Source of the DNA: Salinisphaera sp. T31B1
GTDB lineage: Bacteria > Pseudomonadota > Gammaproteobacteria > Nevskiales > Salinisphaeraceae
Direction: 5' to 3'
Length of the DNA stretch: 61,285 nt
Assembly (NCBI RefSeq): GCF_040361275.1
Contig: NZ_APNH01000007.1
Coordinates: 1 to 61,285 of the forward strand
In this document: positions 1 through 7,709 of the stretch, piece by piece
Layout of the letters: each line of letters opens with the position of its first letter
Numbering within the stretch: position 1 is the first letter of the stretch
Program-made: the position numbers and the translations under genes
Notes under the pieces: generated by a model
Seen by the model: only the letters and a program-made list of their open reading frames with translations
Databases searched by the model: none
What the model was told of the DNA's origin: nothing

Positions 1-56
1 GCCGCGCGAAAAGTTCTAGATGGTTTGAGGCTGTCGCCCAACACCAACTAGACGAC

Positions 57-100
57 ATTTGTAGGTATAGGACGCTGACAAGCGCGGATTGCCTACAAAT
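57..100. promoter_or_regulatory. Inverted repeat upstream of the late promoter
   Basis: A perfect 9-bp inverted repeat ATTTGTAGG (57-65) and CCTACAAAT (92-100) flanks 26 bases. No gene is visible here, and the repeat lies about 100 bases before the candidate late promoter. It could be an operator, or a hairpin at the end of an upstream gene. It has no T-run, so a terminator is less likely. Role unknown. Confidence 0.35.
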
Positions 101-198
101 ATGAATGCGTCGTTCATGTCGCCCTCAGGATCGATAGCCGCTTTGACCGGTCGCGATCACAATAGGTTGTAGGCCTGCGGCCGGACACACACAACATG

Positions 199-227
199 TT
201 GACAATGCTCCGGAGCGGGCGCATATT
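199..227 (+). promoter_or_regulatory. Candidate phage late promoter (pR'-like)
   Basis: A perfect -35 TTGACA (199-204), a 17-base spacer and CATATT (222-227, 4 of 6 matches) form a good sigma-70 promoter. It sits upstream of a leader terminator (321-344) and of the lysis-to-tail operon. This is the layout of lambda pR' and tR', where a Q-type antiterminator lets polymerase read through. The promoter is seen in sequence; its use as the late promoter is inferred from position. Confidence 0.6.
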
Positions 228-320
228 CATATGGCACGCTGTGAAAATTGTCACTCGATAACCCGGAAGCGGTGATCGCCACGCTCTACCGATAGCCCAT
301 CCCGCACCCAAGACACCCTA

Positions 321-344
321 AGCCCGCCACGAGCGGGCTTTTTT
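321..344 (+). terminator. Leader terminator (tR'-like)
   Basis: A 7-bp stem AGCCCGC/GCGGGCT (321-327, 333-339) with loop CACGA runs into six T residues. It lies about 90 bases after the expected start of the late promoter transcript. It belongs to a family of hairpins with CACGA or CGCGA loops repeated along the phage late operon. Confidence 0.7.
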
Positions 345-491
345 ATGCTCGCTATCTGGCCGGCATACAAAAGCCTGTTTCGATTTGCCCAATACCCAAT
401 CGCGGACACGCAACGCGATAGAACCTTCGGCACAGCCGCGACGGTGAGGGCGCTTATCTCCTCCGATGCCCTGAATGGGGTATCTCGCATT

Positions 492-519
492 GGCCTCGGC
501 AAACCCGGGGCCTGTTTTA
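492..519 (+). terminator. Terminator-like hairpin before the endolysin
   Basis: GGCCTCGG (492-499) pairs with CCGGGGCC (505-512), with one G-T pair, around loop CAAAC, followed by TGTTTTATT. The endolysin ribosome binding site AGGAG follows at once. A hairpin, T-run, Shine-Dalgarno and ATG in one short block recurs ahead of other late genes. Confidence 0.45.
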
Positions 520-533
520 TTTCAGGAGTCGCC

Positions 534-1043
534 ATGGCACGCATCAACGAATCGGTGGCCGGCGGCGCGAACGTGCTGGCGTTTCTGGACATGATCGCCC
601 GGGCCGAGATTGGCCCGGCGATGATGGCGGACCCGTTGGCCGACGACGGATATCGCGTGCTGGTCGGCTCGCTGCCGGGCAACGTGTGGGTGTTCACCGA
701 TTACGACGATCACCCGTTCGAGAAGCGCAAGGCGATCCAGTACTCGGACGGCGTGTATTCGTCGGCGGCGGGGCGGTATCAGATCCTGGTGCGGTATTGG
801 CCGCACTATCGCGACCTGCTGGGCCTGCCGGATTTCGGGCCGGTGTCGCAGGACCGGTATGCGATCCACCAGTTCAAAGAGCGGCGGGCGCTGGACGACA
901 TCATAGCCGGCCGCGTTGAGTCGGCGATTCGCCGTTGCTCGAACATATGGGCGTCGATGCCCGGCGCTGGCTACAAGCAGCGCGAGCATAAGCTGGCGAC
1001 GCTGCTGGGCGCGTTCGAGCAGGCGGGCGGGCGCATCGCATGA
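534..1043 (+). CDS. Endolysin, lambda R-like lytic transglycosylase
   Basis: This 169-residue protein resembles lambda gpR, a soluble transglycosylase (GH104-like) that cleaves peptidoglycan glycan strands after the holin opens the inner membrane. Shared features include FLDM with Glu25 where gpR has catalytic Glu19, the FTDY.DHP block near residue 62, AGRYQ.L and the CSNIWAS.PGAGY block near 135-150. The ATG at 534 has an AGGAG at 524-528; an in-frame start at 345 has no such support. It has no signal peptide, as in lambda. The next two lysis genes overlap or abut it. Confidence 0.92.
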   Translation: MARINESVAGGANVLAFLDMIARAEIGPAMMADPLADDGYRVLVGSLPGNVWVFTDYDDHPFEKRKAIQYSDGVYSSAAGRYQILVRYWPHYRDLLGLPDFGPVSQDRYAIHQFKERRALDDIIAGRVESAIRRCSNIWASMPGAGYKQREHKLATLLGAFEQAGGRIA

Positions 1044-1126
1044 TGATCGCGATCGCCGCTCTCGACGTTCTACTGACGCTGCTGCGGCCGCTTGTTCGCC
1101 TGGTCGAGTCGGTGGCCGTTGGATGA
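1040..1126 (+). CDS. Possible 28-residue hydrophobic peptide in lysis cassette
   Basis: A tiny frame starts with ATGATG overlapping the endolysin stop and ends in a TGA that overlaps the ATG of the holin-like gene. It encodes MMIAIAALDVLLTLLRPLVR followed by eight more residues, an amphipathic or hydrophobic segment long enough to span or lie on a membrane. ATGA overlaps on both sides suggest translational coupling. It could be a small lysis regulator, or simply a coupling frame for the next gene. No homologue is recognised; the call rests on geometry. Confidence 0.35.
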   Translation: MMIAIAALDVLLTLLRPLVRLVESVAVG

Positions 1127-1365
1127 GCGACTCGACAACGTTCGAGCAAGTCGATGCGCCGCGGCGTTGGCTATGGCGGCGCCTGATGGCGTTTGCCTGC
1201 CTGGCCGTGATCCTGGTTGTTGCTGTGTTCGCTCTGCTGCATCCCATTCCAGAGGGCAACACCGGCGTGGTCACGACGATCATCTGGGTGTGCGCCGGGG
1301 TGATCGGGATGTACTACGGCAATAACACATGGACTGAGCACGTGGCGCTGCGGAGCCAGAAGTGA
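1123..1365 (+). CDS. Putative holin, two membrane segments
   Basis: This 80-residue protein has hydrophobic stretches at about 21-39 and 49-66, a basic N-terminal region (RRWLWRR) before the first and a charged C-terminal tail. Size, topology and position between endolysin and Rz fit a class II-type holin, the pore former that times lysis. No specific holin family is recognised, so the function is inferred from context. The ATG overlaps the stop of the 28-codon frame, and its own stop overlaps the GTG start of Rz. Confidence 0.6.
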   Translation: MSDSTTFEQVDAPRRWLWRRLMAFACLAVILVVAVFALLHPIPEGNTGVVTTIIWVCAGVIGMYYGNNTWTEHVALRSQK

Positions 1366-1751
1366 TCGCCGCGCTCAGAGGCCTGCCGCTTTACATCATT
1401 CTGGGCCTGCTCGCCGCGCTGGCCACGACCGGATTTCTGCTACGCGGCGCATGGCAGGGCGAGGCTCGGGCCGAGGCGATCAACGATCAATGGCAGACGG
1501 CATTCGAGGCCCAGCAGCAGGCGGTGGCTGCATTGCGGTCCGAGCGCGCGGCGGCCGAACAACTTGTGCGCGAGACGCAGGCGGCGCGCGAGGCCGAGCA
1601 GGCGCGCGCGAATGAACTGCGGGGCGATCTGCAGGAGGCATTGAGCCATGACGACGAGTATCAAGCCTGTCATGACGTGCGTTTGCCTGCTGACGCTCTC
1701 GGTGCTATCGACCGCATGCGCGACCCGTCCGCCAGCGCCGGTAACGATTGA
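1362..1751 (+). CDS. Rz-like inner-membrane spanin subunit
   Basis: A 129-residue protein with one N-terminal membrane segment (about 8-27) and a long Ala/Glu/Gln-rich helix (about 35-100) that should form a periplasmic coiled coil. This is the architecture of Rz (i-spanin), which joins Rz1 to fuse inner and outer membranes in the last step of lysis. The start is GTG in a four-base GTGA overlap with the holin-like gene. The Rz1-like gene begins inside it in the +1 frame, a hallmark of Rz/Rz1 pairs. Confidence 0.8.
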   Translation: MIAALRGLPLYIILGLLAALATTGFLLRGAWQGEARAEAINDQWQTAFEAQQQAVAALRSERAAAEQLVRETQAAREAEQARANELRGDLQEALSHDDEYQACHDVRLPADALGAIDRMRDPSASAGND

Positions 1752-1938
1752 GCGTGTCAGCCCGCCTGCGGCCCTGTATGCAGGCGGCTGCCCGGGTCCT
1801 GCGCGAGCCGGCGACACGATCGGCTATCTGATCGAGGACTATGTGCCGGCATTGCTGGCGTCTATTTCGGACTGTGATGCTCGTATGGGAGCGATCGAGG
1901 CCTGGTCTACAGGCGGGGCGGACAGCGATGCGGACTAG
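1648..1938 (+). CDS. Rz1-like outer-membrane spanin lipoprotein
   Basis: This frame starts inside Rz with a strong AGGAGG at 1633-1638 and runs 187 bases past its end. The 96-residue product has a lipoprotein-type signal ending LSTAC (Cys24), then a Pro-rich start to the mature protein (TRPPAPV, SPPAA). These are the usual marks of Rz1, the o-spanin. The lipobox is not ideal (Ser at -3), and at 96 residues it is longer than lambda Rz1 (60). Position and overlap make the assignment fairly secure. Confidence 0.75.
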   Translation: MTTSIKPVMTCVCLLTLSVLSTACATRPPAPVTIERVSPPAALYAGGCPGPARAGDTIGYLIEDYVPALLASISDCDARMGAIEAWSTGGADSDAD

Positions 1939-2329
1939 CGCGCTACTTTTGATCATGGCGGCTGCGGCACTGCTGGCCGGGTGTGCGATGCGTGAGGCGG
2001 CGGTATCGGCGCCTGAGGCGCCGCGTGCGGACTACGCCGACGCGTTCAATGAGGGGCGCAATGACGCCTGGGCAGAGGCGTATGCCGCCGGCGGCCGCGA
2101 TACGCTGGCGCGTATACGCAATAGCCAGCCGTTCAATCGGCCCGTGCCGTCGGATAATCATCGGCCAGACGAAGTGTCCTGGCTGCCTCGCACGCCAAAA
2201 ATCGATGACGACCACTGGTGGGATAGCCGCAAGCGCAACTTTGAGCTGATCGAGGCCTGTCGCGACGCGGGGAAACTGAAAGACAAGCTGATTGAAGATA
2301 TGCGAGCGACGGTGAGTCAGGCCCGATGA
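1928..2329 (+). CDS. Phage lipoprotein of unknown function
   Basis: The ATG at 1928 overlaps the end of the Rz1-like gene and gives a 133-residue protein with a clean lipoprotein signal (LLAGC, Cys19). The mature part is polar and has aromatic and charged clusters (DDDHWWDSRKRNFELIE near 90-105). It is a second lipoprotein in the lysis cassette. It might assist the spanins or be an exclusion lipoprotein displayed by the lysogen; nothing in the sequence decides. The upstream in-frame codons overlap Rz1 and lack a signal sequence. Confidence 0.6.
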   Translation: MRTSALLLIMAAAALLAGCAMREAAVSAPEAPRADYADAFNEGRNDAWAEAYAAGGRDTLARIRNSQPFNRPVPSDNHRPDEVSWLPRTPKIDDDHWWDSRKRNFELIEACRDAGKLKDKLIEDMRATVSQAR

Positions 2330-2754
2330 GCGATCGTACATGGCAAGTTATGTACGGCGTTGCGATCCTCATAGTCGGGATTGTGATCGGCAACGCGAAC
2401 GATTCCTACCGAATCCTCGGCGAGAAAGCGGACAAAGCGGCCACGAAAGGCGATTTCACATCTCTGCGTAAAGACGTTCAAGCCGCCCTGGCGCTTAAGG
2501 GACAGGTTGATCGCAACACGCGCGACATCGGCGGGCTCGACAGCCGGCAGCGCTCGATCACGCAGACCCAGCAGATGCTGTGCGGGCTGCACGGCAAGCT
2601 GTGCCCGGTTCAGAATGCGCTGTGGTATCCACCCAGGCCATGGCCGCTGCTGCCCGCCGACTACGTCATCCGGGCTGCCATTGTGAAAGAACCCGTCCGC
2701 GTTGCCACGCTGACCATGAGCGGGCCTCGCGGCCTTGGCGCCGGCGGCGGCTGA
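2326..2754 (+). CDS. Membrane-anchored coiled-coil protein, unknown
   Basis: A 142-residue protein with an N-terminal membrane segment (about 6-22) followed by a charged helical region (30-85) and a Pro/Trp-rich tail with two Cys residues (CGLHGKLC). It starts in an ATGA overlap with the upstream lipoprotein gene, so it belongs to the lysis transcript. No family is recognised. By topology it could be another i-spanin-like partner of the upstream lipoprotein. That is speculation. It is the last gene before the cos-like region. Confidence 0.55.
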   Translation: MSDRTWQVMYGVAILIVGIVIGNANDSYRILGEKADKAATKGDFTSLRKDVQAALALKGQVDRNTRDIGGLDSRQRSITQTQQMLCGLHGKLCPVQNALWYPPRPWPLLPADYVIRAAIVKEPVRVATLTMSGPRGLGAGGG

Positions 2755-2817
2755 ATAGATGCGCCATGCAGCATATTAGGGCGAGGGGCCCCTGGGTTCT
2801 GGCGCCTTGTTTACGAA

Positions 2818-2851
2818 TCGGCCGACTCGCGATTTTCGCCTAATTTTCGAG
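2818..2851. other. Candidate cos site
   Basis: The stretch around GACTCGCGATTTTCGC (2824-2839) resembles GACCTCGCGGGTTTTCGC at the left end of lambda and HK97-type genomes, where terminase cuts 12-base cohesive ends. The following TAATTTTCGAG recalls the AT-rich cosB side. It lies between the lysis genes and the terminase small subunit, exactly where cos lies in lambda. The cut positions cannot be fixed by eye. Confidence 0.5.
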
Positions 2852-2939
2852 CCCATAGGGCAGCAGCAGCAGTCTAATCAATCACTTGGCACGCAACGGA
2901 AAAGAGGTGCACGCACTGCACATCGGCTGAGGTATTCCA

Positions 2940-3419
2940 GTGGGCGATACAGCGGACATCCGGAACGCCTACAACTGGAACGCTTCGAAGCTCGCGAAAG
3001 CGTTCGGTTTGCACCGCAACACGGTCATGAACCGCCTCAACGAGGCCGATATTCGACCGGTAGCGAAGCAGGGCAACGCGCCGTTGTACGCGTTGAAGGA
3101 CGCCGGGCCGGCTTTGTTCGCGCATCACTTCGCGACCGGTAACGCGCTCGACCCCGACACGCTCGACCCGCAGTCGCGCAAGGCGTGGTATCAGTCGGAG
3201 AACGAACGGCTCGAGTTCGAGAAGGCGCAGCGGCATCTGGTGCCGGATGCCGACGTCGCCGCCGAACAGGCGTTGCTGGTCAAGGCGATCGTTAACGGCC
3301 TCGATAGCTTGCCGGATGTGCTCGAGCGCGAATGCGGGCTGAATGCCGAGCAGCTGGAAGCGGTGGTGGCCGAGATCGACGCCATGCGTGACCGCGTCTA
3401 TATCGAGGCGTCGGAATGA
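2940..3419 (+). CDS. Terminase small subunit (Nu1-like)
   Basis: The 159-residue protein has an N-terminal helix-turn-helix (about 10-40, SKLAKAFGLHRNTVMNRL) as in DNA-binding small terminase subunits of the Nu1/DUF1441 kind, which recognise cos. A charged helical C-terminal part would bind the large subunit. It starts at GTG 2940 with GAGG at 2929-2932, just downstream of the cos-like site. It overlaps the large subunit gene by four bases (ATGA). Function is well supported by domain and position, although sequence similarity to Nu1 itself is loose. Confidence 0.85.
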   Translation: MGDTADIRNAYNWNASKLAKAFGLHRNTVMNRLNEADIRPVAKQGNAPLYALKDAGPALFAHHFATGNALDPDTLDPQSRKAWYQSENERLEFEKAQRHLVPDADVAAEQALLVKAIVNGLDSLPDVLERECGLNAEQLEAVVAEIDAMRDRVYIEASE

Positions 3420-5485
3420 CCACGGCCAGCGCGGCAGCGATCCGGCGCGACGTGGCCGAATTGCTACGCCCGCCGCGGCGCATGCGCGTATCGGAAGCGG
3501 CGGCGCAGTACCTGCACGTGGTAGACGGCAGCGGCAACGTGCGGCTGTGGTCGCCGAGCATGACGCCGTACATGATCGAGCCGATGGACTGCCTGGCGTC
3601 CCGGCGTTACGACGCCGTGATATTTGTCGGCCCGTCGCGGTCGGGTAAATCGATGGCGCTGGTCGACGGGTGGCAGTGCTACTGCCGGACCTGCGACCCG
3701 GGCGACATGATGATCGTCCACATCAGCGAGACGAAGGCGAACGAATACAGCAAGATCCGCCTGGACCGCCAGCTGCGCAACAGCCCGGAAATGGCGAAGC
3801 AGATATCGCCCCGGGCGCATGACGACAACGTCTACAACAAGATTTTTCGCGACGGCAGCCTACTGGCCGTACGCTGGCCCACGAAAAACCTGTTCGCCGC
3901 CAGCGAATATCGGTTCGTCGCGTTCACGGATCTGGATCGGCTGGCCGCAAGCATCGACGGTGAGGGCGACGCCTTCACCATGGGCAGCAAGCGCACGCAG
4001 ACGTTTTTGAGCCGAGGCATGGCCCTGGGCGAAAGCTCCCCCGGCGTCATCGTCCCGAACGAGCATCTGGACTGGCAACCGCCGCACGACACGCCGCACA
4101 TGTTCCCGCCGCTGCGCGGGATCGTGAACCTGTTCAACGAGGGCGACCGTCGCCGCCTCTACTGGCAGTGCGACGGCTGCCGAGAGTGGTATCGCCCCGA
4201 GCACGAAAACTGGAACCTGGAAACCGGCCGGCCGGCGTGCCCGCATTGCGATCACGAGCCGGACGAAAGCGACAAGAAGCGGCTGAACAAAAACGCACGA
4301 TGGGTGCCCGAAGGCTGCGCCCTGGATGCAGACGGCGAAATGCACGGCACGCCGCGCAAGACGCGCATCGCCTCATTCGCCATGGAAGGCCCAGCCGCTG
4401 GCTACCAGACATGGGAAAGCCTGGCCACCAAGCTGCTCAGCGCAGAACAGACATACGAACGTACCGGCTCTCAGGAAACGCTGCAGACCGTCGTGAATAC
4501 GGACTGGGGCCGGCCGTTCTTTCCGAAGCGCCGTGTCGCGGCCCACAGCGGCAGCGCCATGGCCGCCCGGGCCACGGTCGAACGGCTCAAGGTCGTGCCG
4601 CCCGGCGTGCGGTTTCTCACCTGCACGATCGACGTGCAGGGCGGCAAGGACTCACGGTTCGTCGTTCAGGTGCATGGCCACGGCGCGCATCGCGAGCGAT
4701 GGGTCATTGACAGGTTCAACATCAAGGAAGACCGCGGCCCGAAAGGCGAAGACGAGCCGACCCGGATCCGTCCCGCCACGCAGCCGGAAGACTGGGACGT
4801 GCTCACGCGCGACGTGCTGCCGCGCACCTACGCGCTGGCCGGCGAGCGCACGCTACGCATGCCCATCATGATGATCGGCGTGGACTCCGGCGGCGAATCC
4901 GGCGGCGCGGGTAGCGACAGCAGCGTGACGCGCCAGGCGTACGATTGGTATCGCCGCCTCGTGCGGGATGGCCAGAGCAAACGCGTGATGCTGCTCAAGG
5001 GCGCCACGCACAAACAGCAACAGCGCGTGCGGCTCACCGCCCCGGAAAGCCGCGGCAAGGCCGGCGCGAAAGGCGACATCCCGCTGTGGATCGTCGACAA
5101 GGACCAGCTGATCGAGGAAACGTACGGCCAGCTCCAGCGCGAAGAGCCGGGCCCAAACTATCTGCACACACCCGCGCAGAAAGCCGACAAGGACGATCAC
5201 GGCATCGGCGGCTGGTGGTACGACGAACTCGTGTCGATGGTGCGCAACGACAAAGGCCGCTACGAGCGCCGCACGTCGCACGCCGCCAACGAAGCGATGA
5301 TATTGCTCGCCTACGACCTGGCCGTGCTCACGCACCTGGGCGGCGACACGATCGATTGGGACAACCCGCCCGACTGGGCGAAGCCCTGGGACAGCAACCC
5401 TCTGCTCAAGAATCACGCGCTGCTGATGGCCCCGGTCCGTCGCCGACGGCCGCGGCGGCGGCAGAGCCGATATCTGAACAGGTGA
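3416..5485 (+). CDS. Terminase large subunit (gpA family)
   Basis: The 689-residue packaging motor has Walker A GPSRSGKS at 72-79, a Walker B-like stretch ending FTDLD near 170, and a Cys4 zinc-like cluster (CDGC ... CPHC) near 250-280, as in lambda gpA (641 residues). The C-terminal nuclease domain shows DVQGGKDSRF near 405 and GVDSGG near 490, acidic residues expected of the RNase H-like cos-cutting enzyme. It follows the small subunit with a four-base overlap. Length and motifs indicate an intact gene. Confidence 0.95.
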   Translation: MTTASAAAIRRDVAELLRPPRRMRVSEAAAQYLHVVDGSGNVRLWSPSMTPYMIEPMDCLASRRYDAVIFVGPSRSGKSMALVDGWQCYCRTCDPGDMMIVHISETKANEYSKIRLDRQLRNSPEMAKQISPRAHDDNVYNKIFRDGSLLAVRWPTKNLFAASEYRFVAFTDLDRLAASIDGEGDAFTMGSKRTQTFLSRGMALGESSPGVIVPNEHLDWQPPHDTPHMFPPLRGIVNLFNEGDRRRLYWQCDGCREWYRPEHENWNLETGRPACPHCDHEPDESDKKRLNKNARWVPEGCALDADGEMHGTPRKTRIASFAMEGPAAGYQTWESLATKLLSAEQTYERTGSQETLQTVVNTDWGRPFFPKRRVAAHSGSAMAARATVERLKVVPPGVRFLTCTIDVQGGKDSRFVVQVHGHGAHRERWVIDRFNIKEDRGPKGEDEPTRIRPATQPEDWDVLTRDVLPRTYALAGERTLRMPIMMIGVDSGGESGGAGSDSSVTRQAYDWYRRLVRDGQSKRVMLLKGATHKQQQRVRLTAPESRGKAGAKGDIPLWIVDKDQLIEETYGQLQREEPGPNYLHTPAQKADKDDHGIGGWWYDELVSMVRNDKGRYERRTSHAANEAMILLAYDLAVLTHLGGDTIDWDNPPDWAKPWDSNPLLKNHALLMAPVRRRRPRRRQSRYLNR

Positions 5486-5488
5486 GCC

Positions 5489-5584
5489 ATGAGCGTAAAG
5501 CGGCGCCGACGTCTATGGCGCCGCTGGGCAAACGCCTGGCAGAAAATCGTAGGCAGCAAACCGACCAACGCGACCCCGGCATAG
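5489..5584 (+). CDS. Possible 31-residue basic peptide
   Basis: A short frame between terminase and the next head gene encodes a very basic, Trp-rich peptide (MSVKRRRRLWRRWANAWQKI then 11 more residues). Its ATG lies four bases after the terminase stop, and a GGTGAG sits just upstream. Small basic genes in this place occur in other phages, but no family is recognised and chance is not excluded. Confidence 0.35.
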   Translation: MSVKRRRRLWRRWANAWQKIVGSKPTNATPA

Positions 5585-5594
5585 GACGCAAGCC

Positions 5595-5915
5595 ATGACT
5601 CGAATCAACATCGTCGCGCCGGCCATGTCGGACGACGCAGCGCTCGACCTGATCCGCGATCTGGCGTCCATGGACTACAACGTCGATGCGCGCGGGCCGC
5701 TGTTCGGTGAGGCCGACGAGCCCGTGGTATTCGATACCGCGCCGCCCAATCCAGACGCCATGACGCCGAACGATCGCAAGGCCCACTACCAGGCCGAGGT
5801 GCTGCGCGAACAGCTGGCACTCATGCGCGATGAACATGCCGAGCGTATCGACGAGAGCGTGATCGCCGAAACCGGCTGGCACATCGTCGCCATGCGCGGC
5901 GAGCGGAGCGAATAG
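5595..5915 (+). CDS. Hypothetical phage protein
   Basis: A 106-residue acidic protein between the terminase and gpW genes. It has no membrane segment and no motif I recognise; the C-terminal half (AHYQAEVLREQLALMRDEH) is probably helical. Two bases separate its stop from the gpW start, so it is co-translated with head genes. It may be a packaging or head-assembly accessory. Confidence 0.65.
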   Translation: MTRINIVAPAMSDDAALDLIRDLASMDYNVDARGPLFGEADEPVVFDTAPPNPDAMTPNDRKAHYQAEVLREQLALMRDEHAERIDESVIAETGWHIVAMRGERSE

Positions 5916-5917
5916 CT

Positions 5918-6148
5918 ATGGCGTTGACCGAAGCCGAGAAGGTCCAGCGCCAGGAATGGCTGAACGAGCTCGAAGAGGCCCGCGCCTCGGGCGCGACGCG
6001 GATCCGTTACCGCGACCGCGACGTGACGTTCCGCTCGCTTGACGAGCTTGATCGACTGATCGGCGAAGCCCGCCGCGAACTGGCGTGCCAGACGCGCCGC
6101 CGCCGCCCGCGCACGTTCGCCGTCTATAGCCGCAAGGGCGTGTACTGA
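5918..6148 (+). CDS. Head-tail joining protein gpW
   Basis: This 76-residue protein matches the gpW family: an N-terminal helix, a short beta hairpin (TRIRYRDRDVTF), a second helix (LDELDRLIGEARREL) and a basic C-terminal tail (RRRRPRTF), as in lambda gpW (68 residues). gpW binds the portal vertex after packaging and retains DNA before tail joining. It lies directly before the portal gene, its place in lambda. Seen features and position agree. Confidence 0.88.
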   Translation: MALTEAEKVQRQEWLNELEEARASGATRIRYRDRDVTFRSLDELDRLIGEARRELACQTRRRRPRTFAVYSRKGVY

Positions 6149-6149
6149 T

Positions 6150-7709
6150 ATGTCCGCAATCGTCGACCACAACGGCAATGCGTTCCGCCGTGTGGGCGGC
6201 GCCATGCCCACGCCGTACGAAGCCGGCGGCCAGGGCCGGCGCCTGCGTGGGTGGCTGGCCTCCGGCAGCGGGCCCAACGACGCGGCCACGGGCAATGCCC
6301 AGACGCTGCGCAACCGCTCGCGCCAGCAGTACCGCAACAACGGGTACGCGCAGAGCGGCATCAACAAGCTGGTGAGCAACATCATCGGCACAGGCATCAA
6401 GCCGCGCTCGACGGCGGACGACAAGGCGTTCCAGCGCGAGGCGCAGCTCGCGTTCGAAGAATGGGGCCAGGAGTGCGACCCGGAAGGCGTGCTCGGTATC
6501 TACGGCCTGCAAGCCCAGGCCTGCAACGCATGGCTGCAGGGCGGCGAGTGCTTCATCCGTCGCCGGCCGCGCCGCGAGAGCGACGGCCTGTCTGTGCCGC
6601 TGCAGTTGCAGGTGATGGAAGCCGAGATGTGCCCCGTCCACTACAGCATGCAGGGCAACAACGGCAACCGCATCCGCCACGGCATCCAGTACAACAAGCT
6701 CGGCCAACGCGTCGCGTACTGGTTCTACAAGTCGCACCCGGGCGATATCACCGCCGGTCTGAGCGTCGACGGCTCCATGCTCACGCGTGTCCCCGCCCGC
6801 GACGTCATTCACCTGTTCGACCCGGTACGGCCGGGCCAAAGCCGCGGCATCATCAAGATGGCGCCCGTTCTGCTGCCCATGTACGACGTCGACAAGTCCG
6901 ACGACGCCGCCGTATTGAAACAGCAGGTGCAAAACCTGTTCACCGGTTTCGCGTACGAAGACTTGGCGGGTAGTGACACGTTCCCGCACCGCCTCGCGCA
7001 AGACCAGGGCGAGCTGCCCGGCCCAGGCGAGGCATATGACGAGGGTGAGCAATCCGGCCCGGTCGATATCAGCATGGAGCCGGGCTCAATCGTGGGCTTG
7101 GCGCCAGGCGAAAAAATCAGCTTTAGCTCGCCGCCCGATGCCGGCAGTACATACGGCGAATTTCTGAAATGGCAGTTCCATCGGCATGCGGCCGGCATGG
7201 AAGTGCCTTACGAAGTGCTGACCGGCGATTTCTCGAAGATCAACGACCGCTTGGCGCGCGTGATACTCAACGACTTTCACCGGCGCGTGCAACAGCAACA
7301 GCAGCATATCGTCGTGCATCAGGCCTGCCGGGTGATCTGGGCCCACTGGTTTATGCCGGCCGGCATTCAGGTTGGCCGTTTGTCCGCGCCCGGCTTCGCC
7401 GCCAACCCGCGCGCATTTACGCGCGCAAACCATGTCCCGCAGGCGTGGCGCTACATCAACCCCGTGCAGGACGTGCAGGCCGATCGCGAAGCGGTGCGGT
7501 CCGGGTTCCGCACACAGGGCGACATTATCAACGAGCGCACGGGCGAAGACATCGACGACGTGCACAAGCGTTGGGCCGATGAGGCCGAGCAGTCCGACGA
7601 ACTCGGCCTGCGCTTCGACAGCGATCCGCGCTGGACCGATAACAGCGGCAAGCGGCTGGACGGGGCGAAGTTGCAGGAAGCCGAACGCGAAGAGGACGCC
7701 AACGCATGA
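6150..7709 (+). CDS. Portal protein (lambda gpB family)
   Basis: A 519-residue portal, the dodecameric ring through which DNA enters and leaves the head. Family signs are the N-terminal RNRSRQQYRNNGYA region, the HLFDPVRPGQSRGI block near 225, the SGPVDISMEPGSIVGL...PGE stretch near 300-325 and the VPYEVLTGDFSKINDRLAR motif near 350-370. Length matches lambda gpB (533). The gene follows gpW by one base and overlaps the next frame with ATGA. No damage is seen. Confidence 0.95.
   Translation: MSAIVDHNGNAFRRVGGAMPTPYEAGGQGRRLRGWLASGSGPNDAATGNAQTLRNRSRQQYRNNGYAQSGINKLVSNIIGTGIKPRSTADDKAFQREAQLAFEEWGQECDPEGVLGIYGLQAQACNAWLQGGECFIRRRPRRESDGLSVPLQLQVMEAEMCPVHYSMQGNNGNRIRHGIQYNKLGQRVAYWFYKSHPGDITAGLSVDGSMLTRVPARDVIHLFDPVRPGQSRGIIKMAPVLLPMYDVDKSDDAAVLKQQVQNLFTGFAYEDLAGSDTFPHRLAQDQGELPGPGEAYDEGEQSGPVDISMEPGSIVGLAPGEKISFSSPPDAGSTYGEFLKWQFHRHAAGMEVPYEVLTGDFSKINDRLARVILNDFHRRVQQQQQHIVVHQACRVIWAHWFMPAGIQVGRLSAPGFAANPRAFTRANHVPQAWRYINPVQDVQADREAVRSGFRTQGDIINERTGEDIDDVHKRWADEAEQSDELGLRFDSDPRWTDNSGKRLDGAKLQEAEREEDANA

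Larger units (their letters stand above)
228..533 (+). other. Untranslated late leader, no gene seen
   Basis: Between the promoter and the endolysin start there are only two hairpins (321-344 and 492-512). An open frame runs from 345 into the endolysin, but its first 63 codons show no similarity to the endolysin family and cross the second hairpin. I treat the stretch as leader RNA. Confidence 0.5.

Noticed and set aside
1-200. attL or second copy of the tRNA-Met 3' segment at the left end
   Set aside because: No match to the attR core was seen near the window start, so attL must be further left.
345-533. N-terminal extension of the endolysin frame back to 345
   Set aside because: The added residues do not resemble endolysins, run through a hairpin, and a good Shine-Dalgarno and ATG lie at 524-536.
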